In this document: piece after piece, positions 20,397 through 28,958 of the stretch
Position numbering within the stretch: the stretch's first letter is position 1
Layout: each line of letters begins with the position of its first letter
From: Corynebacterium sputi DSM 45148
GTDB lineage: Bacteria > Actinomycetota > Actinomycetes > Mycobacteriales > Mycobacteriaceae
Direction: 5' to 3'
NCBI RefSeq assembly: GCF_000427865.1
Contig: NZ_ATYV01000019.1
Span: 1-64,000 of the forward strand
DNA: 64,000 bases
Made by a program: the position numbers and the translations under genes
Notes under the pieces: model-generated
What the model saw: the letters and a program-made list of their open reading frames with translations, nothing else
Database searches by the model: none
What the model was told of the DNA's origin: nothing

Positions 20397-21937
20397 CGGG
20401 AGTCTCCTTCGCGAAGGGGCTCTGAATCAATGGGGACGAACCGAACGAGTGCGCCAGGTGGCAACTGGGCCGCAAGGTCAAGGTCCTCCTCCACCACCAC
20501 GCCGATCACTGGATAGCCACCGGTCAGCGGACGATCAGCGAGAAAGAGAACCGGCTGGCCGTTGGCAGGTACCTGAATCGCACCGGTGACCAGGCCTTCG
20601 CTGGGAAGCTCGCAGTCGGTATAGCCGGGAAGCCGCTCACACGGAGTACCAGACAAGCGGATCCCCACTCGACTGCTCGCAGGAGTGACTTCCCACTCGC
20701 GGTCGAACTGTCCAGGTTCAAACCAGTCATCACGAGGCCCCGGAATCACTCGAAATTCGGTGACCTCACCGGCTGCGGGCAACTGTAGTGGAGCGGCTGG
20801 ATTACCGGTGATTCCGCGTGCCCCGGGAAGCACGTGGATCTCCGTCGGAGTCTCTGGGCCAAGTCCGGACAGGGTGTCAGTTGAGCGGCTGCCGAGAGTC
20901 TCCGGCACGTCGATGCCGCCGCGGATTGCAAGCACTGTCCGCAGGCCCCGCTCTGGGCTCGGGAGGTGAATGTCGTCCCCAGCGTCGACCCGAAAAGCCC
21001 TGCCATGAGGAATCTTTCGCTTCCCCACGACCACTCCATTCCTCTCCGCCCCACACACTGCCACGACTGCTGTGGTGGTGACACTGGCATCAAAATCACC
21101 GAGGGAAATCTCCAGTGCAGCCGCGCCTGCATCATTGCCAACCAGCAGGTTTGCCTCACGCAGTGCAGTGCGGTCAGCGGCACCAGAAGGACTGACACCC
21201 TGGTGTGCGTGCCCGGGACGGCCGAGGTCCTCAATCAGAGTCTGGATGCCAGGGTTGGTGATGGTGAGTACATGAGTTCTCTGGTGCACGGATTCGGTGG
21301 TGTTCTCCTGCTCACGTGAACCAAGCGTGACGGCATCGCGGGTCGCTTCGAAGCGGACGGAGTATCCGGGGATGAGTGTTGCTGGTTCGGGCCTCGACAG
21401 ATCCCACATCTGGTGCGAGGTACGCCCGATCAACTGCCAGCCACCGGGGCTTTCCCGCGGGTAGACGCCCGAGAACTCACCGGCCAAACCGACAGAGCCT
21501 GCCGGAATGCGTTGGCGGGGCGAGGATCTACGCGGAACGTCAAGTGCTCCGTCCCCACCGGTAAGATACGCAAAACCCGGCGCGAATCCAGTGAAGGCGA
21601 CGGTGTATTCGGTGGAGGTATGTCGATCGATGAGGGCGTCGGGACTCAAACCGGTGAGATCGGAAACGTCTTGAATGTCGGCTCCGTCGTACACCACAGG
21701 AATGGTTACCGATGTGCCGGAGTGGACTGGAGTGAAGGTGGGAGGGGTGTGGATGGGGGCGTCGAGAAGCGAGAGAAGTGCGGACTCGTCCGCGCCAATC
21801 ACCAAGACCGTCTCGGCAGCTGGGACGATCTCATCGGCTCGCAGATCCCGGAGCTGCTCGAAGGTGCGCAGCGCGTTGTCGAGCGTGCCGCAGTCAATAA
21901 TGACCGCGTTGTCCCCGGCGCGTCTGACCCTACGCAT
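20393..21937 (-). CDS. pxpB-pxpC: 5-oxoprolinase subunits B and C, fused
   Basis: The 514-residue product joins PxpB (residues about 1-200; [15 protein letters not shown], then [19 protein letters not shown]) and PxpC (about 230-510; [35 protein letters not shown]). With PxpA it hydrolyses 5-oxoproline to glutamate using ATP. The ATG at 21937 lies inside the end of pxpA (8-bp overlap), which gives coupling; the much longer open frame upstream is antisense-like shadow of pxpA. A repeat copy lies inside at 21731-21770, encoding [14 protein letters not shown]. It is followed by the biotin-carboxylase-like gene with an ATGA overlap. Confidence 0.92.
   Translation of the reverse strand: MRRVRRAGDNAVIIDCGTLDNALRTFEQLRDLRADEIVPAAETVLVIGADESALLSLLDAPIHTPPTFTPVHSGTSVTIPVVYDGADIQDVSDLTGLSPDALIDRHTSTEYTVAFTGFAPGFAYLTGGDGALDVPRRSSPRQRIPAGSVGLAGEFSGVYPRESPGGWQLIGRTSHQMWDLSRPEPATLIPGYSVRFEATRDAVTLGSREQENTTESVHQRTHVLTITNPGIQTLIEDLGRPGHAHQGVSPSGAADRTALREANLLVGNDAGAAALEISLGDFDASVTTTAVVAVCGAERNGVVVGKRKIPHGRAFRVDAGDDIHLPSPERGLRTVLAIRGGIDVPETLGSRSTDTLSGLGPETPTEIHVLPGARGITGNPAAPLQLPAAGEVTEFRVIPGPRDDWFEPGQFDREWEVTPASSRVGIRLSGTPCERLPGYTDCELPSEGLVTGAIQVPANGQPVLFLADRPLTGGYPVIGVVVEEDLDLAAQLPPGALVRFVPIDSEPLREGDSR
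21731..21770 (+). repeat. Dispersed G-tract repeat, copy 3 (core CGTCGAGAAGC)
   Basis: The plus strand reads AGTGAAGGTGGGAGGGGTGT, then GGATGGGGG and core CGTCGAGAAGC (one mismatch) at 21760-21770. It lies within pxpB-pxpC, antisense to the gene. Confidence 0.6.
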
Positions 21938-22694
21938 GGTCGATGAACGAGCTGAGCGTGACGTCCGCGGCCACCAAGTGCTCGCGGAGTGCAAGGGCCA
22001 TCTCGACGGCACCGCTGCTATCGCCATGGACGCAAATGGACGAGGCGGTGATTGGGACGTCATTGCCAAAGCGGTCCTCCACCACACCCTCGCGGACCAG
22101 TCGGAGTATCCGGGTGGCCACCTCAGCGGGGTCGTGAAGGACGGCGCCGGGTTGGGATCGGGCGACGAGGCTGCCATCGGATTCGTAGGCGCGGTCCGCA
22201 AATGCTTCCGGGATCGCGATCAGACCGCTGGCCTCAGCCTGGTCGATCAATTGCGAACCTGCGAGACACACCAGGGGAAGTTCCGGGTTGATCTGCAAAA
22301 TTCCAGTGATGACGGCGGCAGCCTGACGAGAGTCGCGGGTGATGGTGTTGTAGAGCGCGCCATGGGGCTTGACGTAACTGACCTGGGTGCCCGCGGCTGC
22401 AGCCAGCGCCTGGAGAGCGCCGATTTGGTAGATCGTGTCGGCGACAAGTTCCTCATCACTCAAGTGCATCGGGCGCCGGCCGAAGCCGACAAGATCCGGG
22501 TAGGCCACATGGGCACCGACCGTGACTCCCCGCGCGGCTGCAGATGTCAGCGTTTCGAGCAAAGCCCGGGGATCGCCAGCATGGAATCCACACGCCACGT
22601 TGGCACTGGTGACAACGGACAACATCGTCTCGTCATCACCCATCCGCCACTGTCCGTAATGCTCGCCGAGGTCACTATTCAAGTCGATCTGCAT
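21930..22694 (-). CDS. pxpA: 5-oxoprolinase subunit A (LamB/YcsF family)
   Basis: The 254-residue protein starts [14 protein letters not shown] and has the family blocks [48 protein letters not shown] and [11 protein letters not shown]. It is the TIM-barrel-like subunit of ATP-dependent 5-oxoprolinase. The ATG at 22694 is preceded by GGAAGGGC and gives the typical length; a long upstream frame has no support. It is first in the pxpA - pxpBC - BC-like operon, which salvages 5-oxoproline made by glutamine/glutathione breakdown. Confidence 0.95.
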   Translation of the reverse strand: MQIDLNSDLGEHYGQWRMGDDETMLSVVTSANVACGFHAGDPRALLETLTSAAARGVTVGAHVAYPDLVGFGRRPMHLSDEELVADTIYQIGALQALAAAAGTQVSYVKPHGALYNTITRDSRQAAAVITGILQINPELPLVCLAGSQLIDQAEASGLIAIPEAFADRAYESDGSLVARSQPGAVLHDPAEVATRILRLVREGVVEDRFGNDVPITASSICVHGDSSGAVEMALALREHLVAADVTLSSFIDHA

Positions 22695-22724
22695 GCCGTT
22701 GCCCTTCCGTTTCTGCCTGCGTAG

Positions 22725-22771
22725 CCAGGGTACGGCAGAGCTCCAGTCACGCCGGAAACTCCGTACCCTGG
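22725..22771. promoter_or_regulatory. 11-bp perfect inverted repeat carrying both divergent -10 boxes
   Basis: CCAGGGTACGG (22725-22735) is the exact reverse complement of CCGTACCCTGG (22761-22771), 25 bp apart. Each arm contains TACCCT, so each may be the -10 of one gene: 22764-22769 for the small membrane protein (6 nt before its ATG, leaderless) and 22727-22732 on the minus strand for pxpA (32-nt leader with ribosome site). A regulator dimer could cover both. Confidence 0.5.
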
Positions 22772-22775
22772 AACT

Positions 22776-22955
22776 ATGAGCATTACGACATTGGCCATGA
22801 TCTTCTTCGCGGTCGTGTTCGTAACTTCCCTGATCGCCTGGATCTGGTTGCGAATGCGCCACACCAAGGAAAGCCGCAATATGGGCGACGACAGCCTGCG
22901 GGAGCAGGATCAGAATCGTCGGCGGGACAATCACCGGGACCAGCCGGGCAGATAG
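22776..22955 (+). CDS. Small single-span membrane protein (59 aa)
   Basis: This short frame starts at ATG 22776 and encodes [20 protein letters not shown], then [17 protein letters not shown] and a very polar tail rich in Asp, Arg, Asn and Gln. One N-terminal membrane helix and a cytosolic charged tail are predicted. The function is unknown. Support comes from the -10 TACCCT placed 6 nt before the ATG and from its position divergent to pxpA. I do not recognise a family. Confidence 0.6.
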   Translation: MSITTLAMIFFAVVFVTSLIAWIWLRMRHTKESRNMGDDSLREQDQNRRRDNHRDQPGR

Positions 22956-23103
22956 CCCGTCACGCCTTCGCCCCGAATTGGTTCACCGGCCTCAGCAGGC
23001 ACCACCCCCCCAGTCAGATGGGGGTATCCCGGTCGCAGCCAACGGTGAGCAGCCTCGTCCATTGGTTGAATGGTTGGCACACTCCTACGTGAATCGAGGC
23101 ACC

Positions 23104-24417
23104 ATGACCTCATACGAGCGCGTCCGGTTCATCGGCTACGCCATCCCCACCACACCTGCGGACATGGTCGCGGTGGGAGACCCAAACACCACAGGCTCGG
23201 TCGCCGGCACATACAGGGCCTCAGATGACTTCGAGAGGGATATTCACTCCCGCGCGGCTTTCCTCAAGACTGCGGTCGACACGGCCAAGTCCAGATTTCC
23301 GGATGTCGGTGATCCATCAGTGCTCAATGTTTTCGTCGCCCCAGAGTTCTACTGGCACGGCCCGATGGGCCCCTACATCCACGCGCCGGGAGATCCAGAT
23401 CCTGCGGGCACGATCCTCGAACTCCTGCGTGAGTTCTTCCCCTCCGCTGAGTACCCACATTTTCTGTTCGTCTTCGGCTCAGTCATCTCCGCTGAGGCGA
23501 GGAATATCGACGTGGTGATGAATCAGTCCTCCACCACGATTCGCAATGACATCGTCAAGAATCTCGGGGAGAACTGGCTGGCCTCCGATGGCCCGATCAG
23601 CCTGGTCATCGAGGACATGCTGGTGAACTTCGTGAAAAACACCCACTCGTACCCTGCTGTGGAGGTTCGCAATCGGGCGATGATCATCAGCAATGGCGCG
23701 GAGTCGGTCATCGATGGATTCGACAGTGCCACCGCGCTCAGCACTGAGAAGTACTTCGACTCCAATGAGGATTTTCTGCTGTGGGATGTGACTGGAAAGC
23801 CAGTCATCACCGAGCAAATGACGGCGTACCCAGTGCTCGACATGTCTGGCGGCGATCTGAAGAAGGAGCCCACTGATCCGTATGCGATCTTCCGACTGCC
23901 GGCAGCGGGCGCACCGCTGAATGTCGGGGTCGAGATCTGTCTTGATCATTCCGACCGACGGTTGCGGACCACGTCGTTGAGGAGTCCGTGGCCGAGGGAA
24001 GAGGAGGGCGTCGGGATGCATCTTGTTCCCTCGTGCGGCATGCAATTGCATGCCCCGTCCGTTGCGGCGCAAGCAGGCGGTTGGGCGTTTAACTGCGATG
24101 GACAGTACGCGCTGAACGGTTCGTTGGACGGGGTCGATTCGATCTTCAGCGATTATCTGGACGCTCAATCTTCTGTCTATGGCGCGCACACTCAGTTGGC
24201 TCGGGTGGCGTCCCCTGCGGTGGGCACGATCGTAAAGGCGCCGGGTTCGCGGGATGCAGCTTTCGAACCGCTTCTCGACGTCCCCATCGCCACCCTTCCC
24301 CTCCCCCACGAGGTCCCCAGTCTTGATGGTGGCGAGGCAGTGTCCACGGACGAATTCTTCGCCGGCGGTTCCGGTGAGGTGCACATTTACGGAAAGGACA
24401 CCCCGCTGCCGTTGTGA
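23104..24417 (+). CDS. Nitrilase-superfamily (carbon-nitrogen hydrolase) protein
   Basis: The 437-residue protein shows a possible nitrilase triad: Glu in VFVAPEFYWHG, Lys in ALSTEKYFDSNEDF and Cys in NVGVEICLDHSDRRL. The spacing (E-K-C) and the strand that follows Cys fit the superfamily, though it is longer than usual (260-350). It would hydrolyse an amide or nitrile in the cytosol; the substrate is unknown. The ATG at 23104 (MTSYERVRFIGYAIP) is preferred over an upstream frame that reads through a Pro/Gln-rich stretch. Two copies of the dispersed repeat lie within it (23987-24019 and 24270-24309). Confidence 0.65.
   Translation: MTSYERVRFIGYAIPTTPADMVAVGDPNTTGSVAGTYRASDDFERDIHSRAAFLKTAVDTAKSRFPDVGDPSVLNVFVAPEFYWHGPMGPYIHAPGDPDPAGTILELLREFFPSAEYPHFLFVFGSVISAEARNIDVVMNQSSTTIRNDIVKNLGENWLASDGPISLVIEDMLVNFVKNTHSYPAVEVRNRAMIISNGAESVIDGFDSATALSTEKYFDSNEDFLLWDVTGKPVITEQMTAYPVLDMSGGDLKKEPTDPYAIFRLPAAGAPLNVGVEICLDHSDRRLRTTSLRSPWPREEEGVGMHLVPSCGMQLHAPSVAAQAGGWAFNCDGQYALNGSLDGVDSIFSDYLDAQSSVYGAHTQLARVASPAVGTIVKAPGSRDAAFEPLLDVPIATLPLPHEVPSLDGGEAVSTDEFFAGGSGEVHIYGKDTPLPL
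23987..24019 (+). repeat. Dispersed G-tract repeat, variant (core CGTCGGGATGC)
   Basis: GTGGCCGAGGGAAGAGGAGG then GCGTCGGGATGC; the core differs at one base. It is read sense in the nitrilase-like gene (WPREEEGVGM). Confidence 0.45.
24270..24309 (-). repeat. Dispersed G-tract repeat, copy 4 (core CGTCGAGAAGC)
   Basis: The minus strand reads GTGGGGGAGGGGAAGGGTGG, then CGATGGGGA and CGTCGAGAAGC. It is nearly the same as copy 1 over about 38 bp, yet the two lie in unrelated genes and frames (here LLDVPIATLPLPHEV). Confidence 0.65.
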
Positions 24418-24424
24418 CCTCGGT

Positions 24425-24883
24425 TTAGACGGTGGCCGGGGCCTTCGCGGAGGTTCGGCTGGCGATCAGGTGGTCGACACTGAAGCGGCCAGCACCCATC
24501 AGTGCGATCACGGCCAGGCCGGCAGCCAGTGCCCAGACCAGCTCGTAGCCACCGTCGCTGGCGAAGATGCCGGCGTCCAGGTGGACCATGAACAGGGCGC
24601 CGATCATGGTGATGATGTTCAGCAGTGCGATAACCGGTGCGAGCAGACCGATGATCAGCAGGAAGCCACCGACCAGTTCAGCGGTTGCAGCGAACGGTGC
24701 GGAAATGCCCGGCAGCGGGATTCCCATGCCCGCGAAGTTCTCGGTGGTGCCGGAGATCGTCCATTCGGTGAACTTCTGCCATCCGTGGGCCATCAGGATC
24801 ACGCCGAGGGAAACCCGGGCGATCAGCAAGGCGATGTCGGACAGAACCGGCGATGCGGAGGACGGGTTGAGCAGGGTGCGCAT
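24425..24883 (-). CDS. DoxX-family membrane protein
   Basis: The 152-residue protein has four hydrophobic segments and the DoxX pattern LLIARVSLGVILMAHGWQKF, then GGFLLIIGLLAPVIAL and DGGYELVWALAAG. DoxX proteins sit in the inner membrane; some take part in redox or thiosulfate responses, but the role here is unknown. It is divergent from a marR gene, with three tandem operator-like repeats between them, so MarR most likely controls it. Confidence 0.85.
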   Translation of the reverse strand: MRTLLNPSSASPVLSDIALLIARVSLGVILMAHGWQKFTEWTISGTTENFAGMGIPLPGISAPFAATAELVGGFLLIIGLLAPVIALLNIITMIGALFMVHLDAGIFASDGGYELVWALAAGLAVIALMGAGRFSVDHLIASRTSAKAPATV

Positions 24884-24921
24884 GGTGGCGATGACCTTTC
24901 GAGATTGTGGCGTTTAATGCG

Positions 24922-24974
24922 GTTGCATCAACAACTTATGGTTGACGCTACAACTAATTAGTTGAAGAGACAAC
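24922..24974. promoter_or_regulatory. Three tandem GTTG-N6-CAAC operator repeats
   Basis: GTTG-N6-CAAC occurs at 24922-24935, 24941-24954 and 24961-24974. Starts are 19 and 20 bp apart, about two helical turns, so bound dimers would lie on one DNA face. They fill the region between doxX and marR. This is the pattern expected of MarR-type auto- and cross-repression. Confidence 0.75.
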
Positions 24975-25039
24975 TGAACTACAATGAAAAAGTAGTGACG
25001 CCGACATGACCCGCGCCCACAATCTGGAGGAGGACCCCC

Positions 25040-25597
25040 ATGACTGACCCCACATCCGCGCTGTGGCTGTCATCGCAGAAGCTCGCTGCGTGGATCCGCT
25101 TCGCGTCCCTGCTGGAGATCCTGCCCGGCGCGCTGGATGCTCAGTTGCGCAAAGATTCCGAACTCACCCACTTCGACTACCGGGTGCTGGTGTTCCTCTC
25201 CGAGTCAGACGGCCATCGCCTGCGCATGACGTCACTGGCACAGTTCACCAACTCCACCCTTCCCCGGCTCTCCCACGTCGTACGTCGGCTGGAAGACCAA
25301 GGCTTAGTCGTGCGCACCCCCTGCGAAGACGACGGCCGAGCCACCAACGCCACGTTGACTGAGGCTGGACACCAGAAGGTCGCGGCCGCCGCGCCGGGCC
25401 ATGTCGCTGCGGTGCGAAGCCTCGTCATGGATTCATTGGATGACCGGGACGTCGCCGACCTAACCCGCATTACCGAGAAAATTCTCCGCAGCGCGGACAG
25501 TGACGGCGCGTTGCGTCCGGTGTACGAGCGTCACGACGACCAGTCCACACCCACCCCACCCGTGGAACCTCCAACTACTCCCCCGCGCGGCGAATGA
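25040..25597 (+). CDS. MarR-family regulator
   Basis: The 185-residue protein has a winged-helix MarR core: THFDYRVLVFLSESDGHRLR, TSLAQFTNSTLPRLSHVVRR, LEDQGLVVRTPCEDDGRATN. Members respond to phenolics or to oxidants; a Cys in PCEDDG beside the wing might sense oxidants (inference). GGAGGAGG precedes the ATG. It is divergent from doxX. The C-terminal tail is Pro/Thr-rich (STPTPPVEPPTTPP), and its stop overlaps the convergent DinB-like gene by 23 bp. Confidence 0.9.
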   Translation: MTDPTSALWLSSQKLAAWIRFASLLEILPGALDAQLRKDSELTHFDYRVLVFLSESDGHRLRMTSLAQFTNSTLPRLSHVVRRLEDQGLVVRTPCEDDGRATNATLTEAGHQKVAAAAPGHVAAVRSLVMDSLDDRDVADLTRITEKILRSADSDGALRPVYERHDDQSTPTPPVEPPTTPPRGE

Positions 25598-26099
25598 TCA
25601 GAAGCTGACCCAACTCCGAGACGTTCTTGGCCAGCTCCACGGCCACCCATCCCGCCAGGTCAGCGACAGTCTTTCCTGCGTCCTCGGGCCAAGGGAATCC
25701 AATCACGCGGTCAAGGTCCTCGACGTCGGCCAGCGCTTCTTTCCACTGCTGGTGCAGGTGTCGCAGCCACTCCACGGTCGACGCAGGCTCGCTCGGCCAA
25801 CCGGTGTCTTCCGGTCCTGGGGCGGCCTCGCCCGTCAACTGCGCCGTCGCAGCCTGCAGCCACCAGCCAATATGCCAGGTGATCCACGCCGGAGTGGTCG
25901 CCGGAACCGGATCAGGCTCGGCCTCGGCAAGATCTGGAGCCCATCCATTCTCGGTGCGGTCCATCGTCCATCGGTTCGACGATGGCGCCCAGAAAAAGTC
26001 GTCCTCCCCTAATGACGCGGCGTGATACTCGAAGAGCGCCCAGGGAATCTCCAACTGGGACAGCAGCAATGGCACGCGAGGGTCGGACTCAGGTTTCAT
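25575..26099 (-). CDS. DinB-like (DfsB superfamily) protein
   Basis: The 174-residue protein has a four-helix DinB-type pattern: RVPLLLSQLEIPWALFEYHA, WTPAWITWHIGWWLQ-like helix (TTPAWITWHIGWW), and a late WVAVELAKNVSELGQLLIIRR. The family includes thiol-dependent transferases with a metal site of three histidines; His residues are visible in FEYHA and ITWHIGW, the third is unclear. The ATG at 26099 has GAGAGG upstream, better than the two ATGs before it. Function unknown. It follows the AKR gene by 35 bp on the same strand. Confidence 0.65.
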   Translation of the reverse strand: MKPESDPRVPLLLSQLEIPWALFEYHAASLGEDDFFWAPSSNRWTMDRTENGWAPDLAEAEPDPVPATTPAWITWHIGWWLQAATAQLTGEAAPGPEDTGWPSEPASTVEWLRHLHQQWKEALADVEDLDRVIGFPWPEDAGKTVADLAGWVAVELAKNVSELGQLLIIRRAGE

Positions 26100-26134
26100 G
26101 CCTCTCATCATGGCAGGGCCGCGCGCCCCAGGGT

Positions 26135-27031
26135 TCAGGCCTCGAGGATCTCGAGGCTGAATTCCACCAAGGTGATGTCCTCTGGGACGGGGCCGCCACG
26201 GTTGCCGGTATCCAAGGCGTCGATGGCTGCGAGTTCATCGGTGCTAAGGGAGAAGTCGAAAACATCGAAGTTCTCTGCGATCCGGGACGGGGTCACGGAC
26301 TTCGGAATCGCAGAGCGCCTCTGATCCAGGTGCCAGCGCAGCATCACCTGCGCGGGACTCTTGCCGTGCGCCCGGGCAATCTCTCTAATGACAGCGTCAT
26401 CCAGGACACTCACCCGATCATCGCCGAAGACTGCGTAGAAGGTAATGCCGCCGATTGGTGACCACGCCTGCGTAACAATCCCGTGCTCAGCGTTGAGTTC
26501 CTGCAACTGGCACTGCTGGAAGTACGGGTGGTTCTCAATCTGGTTGACCGCTGGGACTACCTCTGTTGCCGACAGAAGCTCCTCCACCTGGGAGGGCATG
26601 AAGTTTGAGATGCCGATGGAGTGGACGTGACCGTCGTGAAGCAAAGATTCCAGGCCCCGGTACGCATCGATGGTGCGGTCGAAGTCATCTGACATAGGCT
26701 GATGCAGCAGCAACAGGTCGATCGTGTCCACGCCGAGTTTGCTGGCAGCCTTGTCGAAGGCGTAGCGGGTCGAGTCAAAGCCGTAGTCGTTGAGCCAGAC
26801 CTTGGTCTCGATGAAGATATCGGAACGGTCCACGCCAGAGGCCCGGATGCCGTCGCCAACCTCCCGTTCATTGCCGTAGGCCGCGGCGGTGTCGATGTGG
26901 CGGTAGCCGGTCTCTAGCGCGGTACGAACTGCAGCGGCGGTGTCCTCCGGCGAGGACTGATAGACGCCGAAACCGAGCGCCGGCATCTGGACGCCATTGT
27001 TCAGAGTGAGGGTGGGAACGGTGTTCGTCAT
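26135..27031 (-). CDS. Aldo/keto reductase
   Basis: The 298-residue NADPH-dependent reductase has the family tetrad: Asp and Tyr in HIDTAAAYGNE, Lys in FIETKVWLNDYG and His in DLLLLHQPMSDDF. It also shows GISNFMPSQVEELL, NQIENHPYFQQ and the cofactor motif IPKSVTPSRIAEN. It reduces aldehydes or ketones, possibly 2,5-diketogluconate-like compounds. The ATG at 27031 has GGGAGGGGGA upstream. It follows the ABC-F gene on the same strand with 20 bp between. Confidence 0.93.
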   Translation of the reverse strand: MTNTVPTLTLNNGVQMPALGFGVYQSSPEDTAAAVRTALETGYRHIDTAAAYGNEREVGDGIRASGVDRSDIFIETKVWLNDYGFDSTRYAFDKAASKLGVDTIDLLLLHQPMSDDFDRTIDAYRGLESLLHDGHVHSIGISNFMPSQVEELLSATEVVPAVNQIENHPYFQQCQLQELNAEHGIVTQAWSPIGGITFYAVFGDDRVSVLDDAVIREIARAHGKSPAQVMLRWHLDQRRSAIPKSVTPSRIAENFDVFDFSLSTDELAAIDALDTGNRGGPVPEDITLVEFSLEILEA

Positions 27032-27051
27032 GTCCCCCTCCCTACCACCGC

Positions 27052-28920
27052 TCAGCCTTCGAGCGCCTCGCCCAGTTCGAGCCACTCCATCTCCATGGCG
27101 CCCTTCTCCTCGCGCACGGCGTCCAACTTCCGGGACAGGTCGGCGAGTTTTCCGGTATCCAGCTTCGCCACATCGGCGCTGGTGTCGGCCATGTCGGCGC
27201 TGAGCTTGGTCTCCTTCTCGGAGAGTTTGCCCATCTTGCGTTCGAGCGCGCGCATTTCCTTCTGGATGCGGCGATGCTCGGCGGGGTCGATGGAGGGGGC
27301 GTCAAGAGACTCGCTTCCCGACGTTCCCTTCTCCACTCCCCCATCCCCCACTGAGGACGGGGTCGAGACATGTCCCTTGCCGGAGTCGCCGGCGCCGGCG
27401 AGCTTCTTGCGGCGACTCAGGTATTCCTCAATACCGCCGGGCAGGTTCGTCAGGTTGCCGTCACCGAATAGGGCCCAGGTGGAGTCACAGATGCGCTCGA
27501 CGAGGTAACGGTCGTGGGAGATGACCACCATCGTGCCGGCCCAGCCGTCGAGAAGGTCTTCGAGTTCCTGGAGAGTGTCGATGTCGAGGTCGTTTGTGGG
27601 TTCGTCGAGAAGCAAAACGTTGGGTTCAGCCATCATGACGCGAGTGAGCTGCAGTCGGCGGCGTTCACCACCGGAAAGATCACCGACCGGAGTGCGCTGG
27701 CGCTTCGGGGTGAAGCCGAGACGCTCAGCGAGTTGGGCGGCGCTGACCTGCTTGCCGCCGATGTCAATGTACGTGGCGACGTCCTCAACAGCATCGAGAA
27801 CTCGCATGTCCACGGGCAAGTCATCCAGTTCCTGACGTAACCACCCCAGTCGTACAGTGGTTCCCTCAATGCGCTTGCCTGCGGCAAGTTCGTGGGCGCC
27901 GGCGAGGGTGCGCAGGAGCGTCGTTTTGCCAGAGCCGTTAACGCCGACCAGACCAATGCGCTCACCTGGTGCGAGCCGCCAGGTCAGATCGCTCACGAGG
28001 GTTCGACCACCGGTTGGGTTGTCATCACCGGACGGTGCGGTGATCGTCGCGTCTTCGAGTTCAATGACGACTTTGCCCTGGCGCCGCTTCGCGAACGCCA
28101 TGAGCTCCACTTTGTTTCGCGGCGCCGGCACATCGGAGATCAGGGCTTCGGCGGCCTCGATTCGGTAGCGCGGCTTGGAGGTACGCGCCGGTGCACCACG
28201 GCGCAGCCAGGCCAGTTCCTTGCGGGCAAGGTTCTGGCGGCGCGACTCAGCGGCATCAGCCTGGCGGGCGCGTTCAGCTCTGGCGAAAGTCCAGTCGTTG
28301 TAGCCGCCGTCGTACATGTCGATTACGCCGTCGTGGACTTCCCAGGTTCGGTTCGCGACAGTGTCGAGGAACCAACGATCGTGTGTGACCACCACGAGGG
28401 CGGACTTGCGGGACAGCACGTGCTCGGCCATCCACTGCACACCTTCGACGTCCAAGTGGTTGGTCGGCTCATCGAGAATGAGCAGGTCCAAGTCGCGAAC
28501 CAGAGCGGCTGCGAGGTTCACGCGGCGGCGCTCACCACCGGAGAGATCCCCAACAACAGACTGCAGGCCGAGGTCGTGAATGCCCAGGCCGCCCAGAACC
28601 TCGCGGATGCGAGCCTCTCCTGCCCACTCGTGCTCGGACACACCCAGCGGAGCGATGACCGAATCAAACACAGTCGCCTGCGGGTCGAGCCCCACATCCT
28701 GTGCGACATACGCCATCCGCAGGCCGTTCACTCGCGATACGCGGCCGGAGTCTTCAGGCTCCAGGCCAGCGAGGATCTTCAGCAACGTCGACTTGCCGCC
28801 ACCGTTGAGACCGACGACGCCAATGCGCTCGCCCTCCTGGATTCCCAGACTTACCTCGTCCAGAAGAGTCTTCAAGCCAAACGACTTGCTGACATTCTCC
28901 AGGTTGATCAGATTCGCCAC
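27052..28920 (-). CDS. ABC-F family ATPase (Uup-like)
   Basis: The 622-residue cytosolic protein has two ABC domains and no membrane part. Domain 1: GLNGGGKST, LSGGERRRVNLA, LLILDEPTNHLDVEGVQWM. An arm/linker (NLARKELAWLRRGAPARTSK) follows. Domain 2: GVNGSGKTT, LSGGERRRLQL, LLLDEPTNDLDIDTLQ. A C-terminal coiled coil rich in Lys/Glu (HRRIQKEMRALERKMGKLSEK) resembles Uup's DNA-binding tail. ABC-F proteins bind the ribosomal E site. The start is GTG with AAAGGGAC before it. The linker before the coiled coil contains a copy of the dispersed repeat. In this neighbourhood the gene normally follows ispE, as here. Confidence 0.93.
   Translation of the reverse strand: MANLINLENVSKSFGLKTLLDEVSLGIQEGERIGVVGLNGGGKSTLLKILAGLEPEDSGRVSRVNGLRMAYVAQDVGLDPQATVFDSVIAPLGVSEHEWAGEARIREVLGGLGIHDLGLQSVVGDLSGGERRRVNLAAALVRDLDLLILDEPTNHLDVEGVQWMAEHVLSRKSALVVVTHDRWFLDTVANRTWEVHDGVIDMYDGGYNDWTFARAERARQADAAESRRQNLARKELAWLRRGAPARTSKPRYRIEAAEALISDVPAPRNKVELMAFAKRRQGKVVIELEDATITAPSGDDNPTGGRTLVSDLTWRLAPGERIGLVGVNGSGKTTLLRTLAGAHELAAGKRIEGTTVRLGWLRQELDDLPVDMRVLDAVEDVATYIDIGGKQVSAAQLAERLGFTPKRQRTPVGDLSGGERRRLQLTRVMMAEPNVLLLDEPTNDLDIDTLQELEDLLDGWAGTMVVISHDRYLVERICDSTWALFGDGNLTNLPGGIEEYLSRRKKLAGAGDSGKGHVSTPSSVGDGGVEKGTSGSESLDAPSIDPAEHRRIQKEMRALERKMGKLSEKETKLSADMADTSADVAKLDTGKLADLSRKLDAVREEKGAMEMEWLELGEALEG
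27313..27351 (-). repeat. Dispersed G-tract/CGTCGGGAAGC repeat, copy 5
   Basis: The minus strand reads GTGGGGGATGGGGGAGTGGA, then GAAGGGAACGTCGGGAAGC with an exact core at 27313-27323. It is read in the ABC-F linker as GDGGVEKGTSGSE, a frame different from copies 1 and 2. Confidence 0.75.
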
Positions 28921-28958
28921 GCGCGATGTCCCTTTCCGTTACTTCTAGCCCTGGGCTA

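Noticed and set aside
27595..27620. GTCGAGAAGC as a repeat copy
   Set aside because: It encodes the LLLDEPTND Walker B motif and has no G-tract; the same applies to 48580-48595. Protein constraint explains both.
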